This document shows positions 1 through 8,800 of a DNA stretch of 27,975 bases, one piece after another. The position numbers and the translations under genes were made by a program. This DNA comes from Pleurobrachia bachei (taxonomy: Eukaryota; Ctenophora; Tentaculata; Cydippida; Pleurobrachiidae): the NCBI GenBank assembly GCA_000695325.1, contig AVPN01001146.1:1-27975 (forward strand), read 5' to 3'. The notes under the pieces are model-generated. The model did no database searches and was not told where the DNA came from. It was given only the letters and a program-made list of their open reading frames with translations. Each line of letters opens with the position of its first letter. The first letter of the stretch is position 1.

Positions 1-1
1 G

Positions 2-1926
2 GTGATGCAGAACGGACCAGGTGTGCCCCGTGCACATTACTATGGGACTGAAGGACAGTACAATGTGCTGGTAATTGACCTGTTAGGACCGTCTCTCGAG
101 GATCTATTTAACTTTTGCAGTCGCAGGTAAGATACTTTTGTAGTCGCAGGTAAGATACTTTCGCATTCACACATAGCTGCAGGTAAGATACTTTTGTAGT
201 CGCAGGTAAAATAGCATGATCTTCCCTGCTGGGTGCGGCTTCAAAAGTATTTTATGAAGCGACTCCACGCCCGCATCTGAAAAATATTTTAGTAAAATAC
301 TTTGAAGTCACACTTAGCAGGGAAGCTACTTTTGCAGACATAGCTAAAATACTTTTGCAGTCGACTATAACTACATATATTATGTATTATGTAAAAAAAC
401 TGTTGCAGCCGCGTGTAAAATTTTATGGAGAATGTCCAATTCATTGAAATACATAGAGTACCGCGGTGTCATATTTTTTGCATGCGCTCTTGTTCCTAAT
501 TCGGTGACTACCGGACGTGGCACGCACACGACTTTTCCGGTTTTAAAAAACCCCAAAACATGTCATATAATAACATTTTCAAAAAGTTATGACAGCATCT
601 TGAATATATTATTTTACGTCATTTCTATTCCATATTTTAAACCCCGGCTTACAAAACAAATCCCCCAATTAATCAGGTTTTCAATCAAGACAGTTCTGAT
701 GCTGGCCGACCAAATGCTGACACGGATCGAGTTCTTCCATTCTCGGAATTTCATCCATCGCGATATTAAGCCGGATAACTTTCTAATGGGGGTCAATCAC
801 CTCAATCATAAGTGTTATATCATCGATTTTGGGCTGGCGAAGAAGTATCGAAATGCGGTAGGTTTTATTACGAAAATGATCCCAGTAATCAACATTTATA
901 TTTGATTACTGAGTGAGTAAATAAGAGAACCAGTAATACTTTCCATGTCAATAAACAACAAACAAACAAATTTCGTTACAGGTCCGACAACACATAGCCT
1001 ATAAAGATGGTAAAAATCTGACCGGAACGGCCCGATACGCCTCAATAAACGCTCACAAGGGAATTGAACAGAGCAGGAGAGACGATTTGGAATCATTAGG
1101 ATACGTTCTGATGTACTTCAATCTTTCACAACTACCCTGGCAAGGACTTCGTGCTGCGAACAAAAAACAAAAATACGAGCGGATTTGTGAGCGGAAGGTT
1201 TCTACAACACCTGAGGCTCTGTGTGATGGATATCCAGAAGAATTTAGGGTTTACACGACCTATTGTAGGAGTTTGAAGTTTGAGGAAAGTCCTGATTACA
1301 GTTACCTTCGACAGCTGTTCAAAAAAGTACGTGGTTTTTTATATTATTTGAGAAAACACGATGACTTTTGGAGCCGTGGCATATGTCGTACGTGTCTTTT
1401 TCGGCTTGTTTCTTGTTTCTTGGAAGTAGATTTATATCGCTGCTGCGATGAATTTACCATATTAAGGGATAGTTTCGGGGGGCAAACCCCGTTCATAGGC
1501 TGGTAATATATGCAAACATTTCGGAGAAAAATTAGGGGGATCGCAGTTCGATGGGGGTCTACCGAGAAAACTATGAAATTGGATTTTCTAGTCATACCAG
1601 TGGCAGGAATCCGGATCTTTCTGTGAGACGGAGAAACTTGATTCCTTAAACTAACTATGAAACCATTCCTACTAACCTGATTACATTTATAATATCCGAC
1701 CATAAATGTCTATAAATTAACTCAATTCGATCCAATGTTTGATCCAGCTCATATTTCCAGGTGTTTACTCGATTCGACTACCAATACGACAATGTGTTCG
1801 ATTGGACGATGCTCAAAAAACAGAAAGAACAATCGGTGAAAAGTTCTGTGACATCTGGTAACAGGGCTACGGGTCACATATCTTCAGGGTTCGATAAGCA
1901 AGCGGACCTGAAATCATTTACAGTAG
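2..1926 (+). CDS. CSNK1A1-like: Casein kinase 1 alpha-type Ser/Thr kinase, 3' part of gene
   Basis: Four exons fit one reading frame: 2-126, 677-857, 982-1326 and 1761-1926. All introns are GT-AG and phases match (2, 0, 0). The protein begins mid N-lobe, because upstream exons lie outside the window. It reads through the CK1 hallmark [16 protein letters not shown], the catalytic loop HRDIKPDN, the DFG motif, and TARYASIN, the CK1-specific replacement of APE. It ends the kinase domain with [11 protein letters not shown]. The NFCSRRF segment and the FDWTMLK ending resemble CK1 alpha more than delta/epsilon. CK1 kinases phosphorylate acidic or phospho-primed serines in Wnt, circadian and other pathways. 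Exon 4 ends at a good donor (GTAG/GTGAGT, phase 1) after a short Ser/Lys/Gly tail. If unspliced it would stop at 1964. Candidate terminal exons lie at about 2296 and at 5079. The family call is firm; the paralogue and the 3' end are less so. Confidence 0.93.
122..218 (+). repeat. Tandem copies of the exon-intron junction (5' splice site) in the kinase intron
   Basis: The exon's last bases and the donor (CGCAG/GTAAGATACTTTTG from 122) recur at 145, about 179 and 201. They give further GTAAG or GTAAA donors at 150, 183 and 206 after the authentic one at 127. Related ACTTTTGCAG pieces occur at 329-336 and 350-360. The exonic part encodes conserved CK1 residues (NFCSRR), so the exon is the probable source and the intronic copies are derived from it. 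The copies could act as competing donors or decoys. Confidence 0.75.
221..325. repeat. Foldback (inverted-repeat) element in kinase intron 1
   Basis: CTTCCCTGCT (221-230) is the exact reverse complement of AGCAGGGAAG (316-325). Inside it, TTCAAAAGTATTTTA (240-254) pairs with TAAAATACTTTGAA (293-306) apart from one bulged base. The spacers between the two arm segments are 9 nt on each side, as expected for one interrupted hairpin. It may be a tiny MITE-like element or local inverted duplication; no target-site duplication is evident. Confidence 0.6.
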
Positions 1927-2183
1927 GTGAGTGTCATAATAACTGGCAGAAAAAGCAGGGGTAGGGGCTAGCTTGAATAAACGGGCTGTTTGTACGAGAA
2001 TCAGGGATGGGGATGGGGAGTTGAATAATTGTAGAGTGGGAAATCAACCAATTGCATTGTTGTATTGTTGGTGTGAACGGTGTTTACAGATAGTTTTGTC
2101 ACATGTGTGTATTCTAGTGTAATCGTGTATTCACAAGTCTTGAACAGGTGAATGTTCGTTCTGCATCTCCCTTACTTTCCTTC

Positions 2184-2185
2184 AA

Positions 2186-2243
<58 letters not shown>

Positions 2244-2252
2244 ACTCTCCTT
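2184..2252. repeat. (CT)n microsatellite
   Basis: Almost pure CT dinucleotides with occasional T interruptions. It lies about 40 bp before a CTCTCCAG acceptor-like sequence. Confidence 0.95.
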
Positions 2253-3519
2253 CACTCACTATCATTACATCTGTTTTTCTACGGAACTCTCTCCAGTACA
2301 GATCTATTATGAATTATCCCTTGCTTGACACATATCACACACCAGGACATGAGTCAATGGATATCGATATACTCATGCTCGTCAACATTATAATATGTGA
2401 AGAATTAGAAAGTAGACTTCTTGACCATAACCACCTACGTCAATTAAAAACAAATACATCTTGCATTCTGGATTCAAAGATAATTAGTCACGTTTTGGGC
2501 TCATCTTCAAATGGTCGATCACACGTATTCGTGTCGAATTCTTCTCTCCATCTCTCTCTCTCTCTTCATTTCTCTTAATTTCTCTTCAACTCTAGCTCTC
2601 TTCATTTCTCTCTCATTCCACTGCTGCTCAACCGTTTTGTGTAAAACGACCATTATCGCTGTTGTTAATTACTACCTATCTGCCTGATAGTAATTAAAGA
2701 GAGAATCGGTGGGGTTAGGGCTGGTTCACAGTACATTTCAGTTCATTTCATTGCCCCCTTATTACACTTTTCAAACAAACAGACACACATACACACTGAC
2801 ACAAGCATTATACCGTAGAAGCCTATTTTTAATTTCTTTAATTCTATGATAATCAGCATATCATTAGCCACCTTTCAGCCTCTCCATGTTTGGGCATATC
2901 GGACTAAGCAGTGCATTAGTATCAGACTTAGCCTAATTTGGGCATATTATTCATCCCTTATATGGACATGAATCCCTCTCCTACAGCGTCTACATCGACA
3001 TGTGTCATATTGTGAGGGAAAGTAAACGCAACTCAGCGCAATTCAGAGAGATGAATCTACGGGGCCAATATATGCTAATGGTTAGAGAGAAGATGAGATG
3101 AAATTATAGATGACACTCAGAACTTTCTCACGAAATTGAACTGTCCGATCGAAGTGAAATTGAATTTAGTAATGTTCAATACTATGAAGGGTTAAGAACT
3201 TTATAATGGACTGTCTCGGAACGAAATTGAATGTCGTTCAATTTTCAAACGAGTTTGATCTGAGCAATATTGAATGCAAATATTGTGAAAGTGGTGGAGG
3301 GGGTTGAATGGAAATTTTTAAAAGTGTGAGTTTTCTTGTGTTTGTAATATAATGAAGTTTGAATTTTGTTCCAATAATTTAAACCCCGTTTTGTTAATTA
3401 CACCAGTGTTTTTTGAATCGTAAACAAGCTGTTTTAACCATATATCCCAAAATTTTCATCTCAGTGTCGTTTGCTGCTGAGTTTACAGTTCAGTGAATAG
3501 ACATCCCATCTTTATTTCT

Positions 3520-3549
3520 CTCTCGTTCTCTTTTTCTTGCCTATCTCTA

Positions 3550-3591
<42 letters not shown>

Positions 3592-3600
3592 TTCTCTCAA
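3520..3600. repeat. (CT)n microsatellite
   Basis: CT-rich tract with TTTCTC interruptions, most regular from 3549 to 3598. A second, looser pyrimidine-rich stretch follows at about 3700-3790. Confidence 0.95.
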
Positions 3601-3939
3601 CCTTGTTTCTTTGTCTATTCCCCATTATTTCCCCCATGGTCTCGTTCTCTTTGGCAAGGTAACAAATGGGTGTAAGCATCAGCCAAAAGAAAACACCGCT
3701 TTCCTTCCTACCTTTTTTAATCCCTCCTCCTCCCTCTTTATCCTATCTTTCTCTCTCCCTTTCTTTATCCTATCTTTCTCTCTCTTAGATCTAGGAAATA
3801 CTCTGACCCTAAGCACCACACAAACATCTACTCCACCCCACTCACGTGTTTAACTCGTTTCCATGTACATTATAATATTGGCAATTATTGTTGTGAGGTT
3901 AGGTGATTGACTGATTGGTGCTGAGCTTACACTATATCC

Positions 3940-3963
3940 CTCCTTTTCTCTCCCTCTCTCTCC

Positions 3964-3994
<31 letters not shown>

Positions 3995-4030
3995 TCTCTC
4001 TCTTCTCTATCTCTCTCTCCCTATCATTAT
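3940..4030. repeat. (CT)n microsatellite
   Basis: CT dinucleotide tract interrupted by CCCT and TAT steps, in the same pyrimidine-rich kinase 3' region. Confidence 0.95.
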
Positions 4031-4857
4031 ATCTATCTCTTTTCACGGCACACACGACTGGGGTGTAAGCTATTTTGGAAATAGATGGGTGATTTCTAGG
4101 ATATACTATACACGTATCAGGCTGCTTGAATGTTAGCCAATACACACTGACCGATCGAAATAAAAATACTATTTTTTTTACTTTATTTTATTTGTTCAAT
4201 GAAGAAGAATAAGTCATAAGCTAATATTAATAAATTGAGAATTGAGAAGGGACGGTAAAAGGAATGTCGCTGTGTTTGTGTTTTCATAGGACACAATGTG
4301 TACGCTGTTTTTCAAATCCAAGTCCTCCTCCCTCCTTTCTCTCACCGCAATATGATTTCACTTCCAAACTTTCACAAACTTCTCGACCACAACATATTCT
4401 TTGGCCTCTGAAAGATAGCTCGAGTATCGAATTATCCGGTGTCCCCTAAATCTTATGAAACTGTTCTGTAAAATGAATATAGCGCATCTCTAAATGTCCT
4501 ACATTTCCTTCCTTCACTCTTTAACTTTTGAATAACGTCACCGTGCGGCTAGAAGACTTTTCTGAACAGATAGATATCAGTTTAAGGTTTCATGGCAAAC
4601 TAAAAGTTACAGATTATATAATGATAGCTGACGAACTGACACTTGGCACATAAATCTTGATCTAGACATTTCTTAACTGACCTCTATCAATCAATTTTTA
4701 ATCCCCCAAACCATTTGTCTATTTTACAACTTCCTATTATTTGGGTGGTTACATAGTCAACAGCTGACTTGCTGTATTGAAAACAGGGTACAATCACTAC
4801 TCATCGCCAAGTTTTGGTGGCTGCATGGTGATGGTGCCACGCCCTAAATTACATAAC

Positions 4858-5069
4858 TCACCTACTGACAAACTGACAAACACTAGCACATCTCTCTCTC
4901 CACCTACTGACAAACTGACAAACACTAGCACCTATCTCTCTCCACCTACTGACAAACAGACAAACACTAGCACCTTCCACTCTCCACCTACTGACAAACT
5001 GACAAACACTAGCACCTCCCACTGTCTCTCTCTCCACCTACTGACAAACTGACAAACACTAGCACCCCC
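4858..5069. repeat. 42-bp minisatellite, about five units
   Basis: Each unit holds CCTACTGACAAACTGACAAA followed by CACTAGCAC and a CT-rich spacer. Units begin near 4858, 4901, 4943, 4985 and 5033, giving periods of 42, 42, 42 and 48 bp. The + strand can be read as repeats of SPPTDKLTNTST because 42 is a multiple of three. There is no start, splice or conservation support that this is coding. Within each unit ACTGACAAA itself is internally duplicated. Confidence 0.9.
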
Positions 5070-5078
5070 CACTGACAG

Positions 5079-5329
5079 GCGACAGCACTACGACAGATGA
5101 CAGCCAGGACATTCGAGGATTTGACGGAGACCTACTTGCCACGACAATTTCAACTGTTTATGCCTCCAACAACTTGGGAAAAGACATGAAAGATAGCGTT
5201 TATGGGCTGTGTAACTTTTGTAGGTGGTTAAGGAGCATTCTATTCGCGGGGCAGAGGTATAGTGGTGGAGGGAGAGATAGAGAGACGGACTTTCATAACG
5301 ACACGTACGTGACAAGGACTGATCGGTAG
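5079..5329 (+). CDS. Possible terminal exon of the CK1-like kinase
   Basis: An open frame starts directly after a CAG (5076-5078) that follows the minisatellite and runs 82 codons to a TAG at 5327-5329. Its phase is exactly what kinase exon 4 (ending in phase 1 at 1926) needs, giving a Gly at the junction. The reading begins GDSTTTDDSQDIRGFDGD, and then LLATTISTVYASNN. It is mixed in composition, more GC-rich than the flanks, and Ser/Asp-rich at first, like many CK1 tails. Against it, the intron would be about 3.15 kb, the polypyrimidine tract is weak, and the opposite strand is also open here. I recognise no domain. This is an inference from frame and splice-phase fit only. Confidence 0.35.
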
Positions 5330-5881
5330 AAATTAGTTGAGATGTAGTTTGTAGTTGGGAGGGTAGGAAGTAGCTGATTGTTGTTTGTCCAGGATTGGTA
5401 ATTGTTTACTAAAAAACGTTGATTGTCGTGTGTATCTGTCACATTGATCATCCATCTTCCACTACTCACGCCTATTCATTTCAGAATAGTTCACACACGC
5501 ATGCACATTCACCAAGAGAGGAAATCATTCCGAGTGATGGAAGGAAAGAGATGTAGAGAGAGAAAAAGAACACTCCAACGTCTTTATTTTATTATTTCTT
5601 CGTTTTCATTTCGAATGCATTTCACCAGAATCATTGTGAACCATTGAGTCTCTCAAATCTGCGTGTGTGCGTCGCGCGCGTTGTCTTAAATCTGGTGAAA
5701 GTTGCAATCGTCAGCGTTTACTAAAACAGAAATCGCGCGCAAATAAATAACGCGCATAAAATAAGATTATGCCGCGCGCCGTGTTCGTTTGACCCAGTTT
5801 TCAAAATCTCCGTCCAAAAATTTTTCAAAAAATCTGTTTTTCACCGCAAAACTACATATTTTCGTCTCTTCACGTCAATAA
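5330..5881 (+). promoter_or_regulatory. ACTR10 upstream/promoter region with CGCGC clusters
   Basis: No gene is seen in 5330-5660. From about 5668 to 5780 the otherwise AT-rich sequence holds four CGCGC-type motifs: at about 5671-5680, 5732-5739, 5751-5757 and 5772-5780. They lie within 220 bp of the ACTR10 start codon. No TATA box stands out. Clustered CGCG motifs are typical of housekeeping-gene promoters in several animals, so this is the likely ACTR10 promoter. The transcription start is not visible. Confidence 0.45.
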
Positions 5882-8800
5882 ATGCCGCTGTACGATCTCG
5901 GACTCGGTTCTGAGAAGGTGCATGTGGTCATAGAAATCGGATTTTATCATACGAAGTAAGATTTCTCGTGTGAAGGCCGAATTTCAGGTCGGAAAGCCGG
6001 AAAAGTTTCGACATATTTCGAACGGCGGACTAGAATACTTGTTTTTTTTTGTGCCGTTAACCATGTGGCAACTTCCCCTTAATCAATATTATAATTTTTA
6101 TTTCCTGACAGCATTTAATTTTGAGCGTTCTCTCTTTCAGGATTGGTTTCGCGGGAGAGTCGGGACCAAGGCACATCATCAGAAGTTACAATGTGAAATC
6201 AGATAATACAGTGAGTATAGCTGCGGTGTAAACTGTGTGGTTTTCAGTTCCCCATGTTGCAAGAAAGTTGAGAAAGTTTAATGTTTATGTTGACTACTGC
6301 AATACCGTTCTTGAGTCGTTTAATTTAAATTCATACACTCCACAGGTGGTTAACATTTGTGATCCAAAGTTATCCTATGATGAACTTGTTGATGAACTAA
6401 CTAAATTTGTCCATTCCATCTACTTCAGGTTTGTGTGTGTACTGTGTGGGTAGAAGGTGGTAAATTTATTGCTACCAGAACATGTTATAACAATTCATAA
6501 CTATCATAATCTGACATGTATACTCTCTGTTAGGTACCTGTTGACCAACCCAAAGGATAGGAAGGTTTTGCTATGTGAGAACTTTGTTCAGACAGTTAAC
6601 TTTAGAGAAGCCCTAGCTCATGTTCTATTCAAACAGTTCTCGGTGAGTCATGTCACACTTCTCACTTCTTCTGATATGTAGAATATGGAAATATTTAGAA
6701 AAGTATGCGAAAAAGATGTGTATTTTACAAATATGTGTTCATCCAGGTGGTTGGTATCATGTTTACGCCATCATTACCCCTCGCTCTCCATCCCCTGGGT
6801 TCACCTACTGGTTTAGTACTCAACATTGGCTACACAGATTCCTCTGCTATGTGTGTTTATGAAGGTAAGATTTAAAAATCATAATGTCAAGCAATACATT
6901 ATTGTTTGTAATAGCCCCGAAGTCTCGGTGACCTAAACCTTAGCTTAATCTCACATTAGGTCAAGTCTTCTGACTTTCACAATCATTTTCTTGTTTCTCT
7001 CTCGCCCATCCCTGATACAGTCTGACATCTGACACCCTACCTTCACCGCCCAGCTGGTCTGACACCCGATTACATTCTCCCTAGGGCTAATGTCATAATG
7101 CAACCACTTAGTTAGATAATTGAGTACCCGGCTATGTTACTGATCACATATCAAGTAGACACCCAATCCATCAACTGATTGGGCAGCTATCGAGTCGGGT
7201 AACTAGGTATTCCGATATCTGAGTGGCTCTGACATTTGACCCGGTTCCATTAACCCAATCACACCACACCTGTAGCCACCTTTATAAGCACGACACTCAC
7301 TCACTATTGTTATCAGTTCTTGTTTGCTATATACATTGTCAAACACGTATTTTGGAAATGTATTGAAGCATTCTCTACATTGATCCAGAACGCCTGCCTC
7401 CAGACCCGCCTCTCCACCAGCGCCCCCATCATCTACCCCCTGGCCAAGGACCAGACTTTCCCAACACCAAAGTTAGGGTGGTACAACCGGTAGCAGGCAG
7501 CGCAGTGGAAAAACTAGATGTAATCGTGGCCAGCATCGTGTCACAACTGCTACCCCTCCTGAGGGAGTTTCCGACCGGTGCCAGGGCGACCATCTCGCCA
7601 CATTTGACTCCATTTCCCGAAATGTCCAGTGACAAAGGAAGAAACTACACGCACCGCCACCAACTCCTAACACATCCGGGGAGACTGTCATCCCCCCAGA
7701 ATTTCAACTAGACTCAAACGGAAACCGATTCCTACTTTCTGACTCCTACACTCGCTCAGCTCTGTATTCTGGAAATGTATTGAAATCAGAGTAACTCTCA
7801 GATTTGTTTTGATCCTGCCTCTAAGGTCTAAGGATCCCGACTTCCAACCATTCCTCAACCTCGATGACACGAGCCAGGAGTCTGTCATGGAAGAAGCAAA
7901 GGGAACGATCAAAGTCGGCGATTTTCTCAAACTGGACTTTCTTTCTTTTCTGTATTCTGGAAATGTATTGAACAACCGGATGAACCTGCTCCAGCTGAAA
8001 TTTTCCTACAACGACGTTCGACTGGTGGTATCAAGTTTTCATCATCAGGATATACCTTGCAGACACCAAGGACCACATCCCGGTTGCCTTTTGTCTGTTG
8101 GAGAACAAGACGAAGGATTCCTACAAGATGGCGCGGCGCTGCCTAAAGGAAGCTGCTCCATAATAGGGACCAGTTGGATTTCTTTCTGACTACGAAACGG
8201 CTATCATCAGAGCAGTAGAGGATCTCTTCCCTGACAGCTGGATGCAGGGATGCAACTTCCACCTGGACCAAGCACTCCTCAAGCATATGAAGAATGTGCC
8301 TGGATTTTCTACCAAACAGCAATACAGCACTTTGGGTCGCTGAGGACCCTGTATTCTGGAAATGTATTGAAACATCCTTCCAGAGCATGCTGACGGTACT
8401 TCCGCCAGACAACACGAGAAGCAAATGCCGCCATGATGACCCATCTCTTAACATCCCTACGAGTCCTGAATCTACCAACGAGGACCTACGATAAGAGCCT
8501 GAACTGGATGACCGCGTGAAACGAGCTGTGGAGAAAGCTGGAAACCTGATTCCTGTCACGGTGAATGTGATTCCCCGGCGATCCCCAGTCCCCACCCCCT
8601 CTGGTGCCGATCCCAATCGAGGATCCCCACCCAGAGATCCACGGAGCCCAGATGTCCCCGGAACCAGTGGAGGAAATGCCACCCCTGTGGTGTGATTGCC
8701 TGGAAGATATCCCTGAGCTGGAACAGGTCATCTGGAGGGCCCTGGATACCAGAAGCTTTTATGCATGGCCCCTGGTGGTCCGGTTAACAGACACAGTTAC

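Larger units (their letters stand above)
1965..5078. other. Long non-coding stretch after kinase exon 4
   Basis: This is probably the last kinase intron and/or 3' UTR and intergenic DNA. It contains several (CT)n tracts, AT-rich unique sequence, AATAAA-like polyadenylation hexamers (AATAAA at 4159), and a minisatellite at its 3' end. A CT tract followed by CTCTCCAG ends near 2295 and could serve as an acceptor for a very short terminal kinase exon. That exon would be phase 1, with a stop about 10 codons later. The small open frames here are mostly translations of CT repeats and look non-coding. Confidence 0.6.

Noticed and set aside
1500-1640. B-box-like CAGTTCGAT in a kinase intron
   Set aside because: No cloverleaf and no A box at the right spacing.
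3493-4136. Open frames of SLSLS-type composition
   Set aside because: Direct translations of (CT)n microsatellites.
4777-5052. Repeat peptide SPPTDKLTNTST
   Set aside because: The minisatellite period is 42 bp, so any frame stays open; there is no splice or start evidence.
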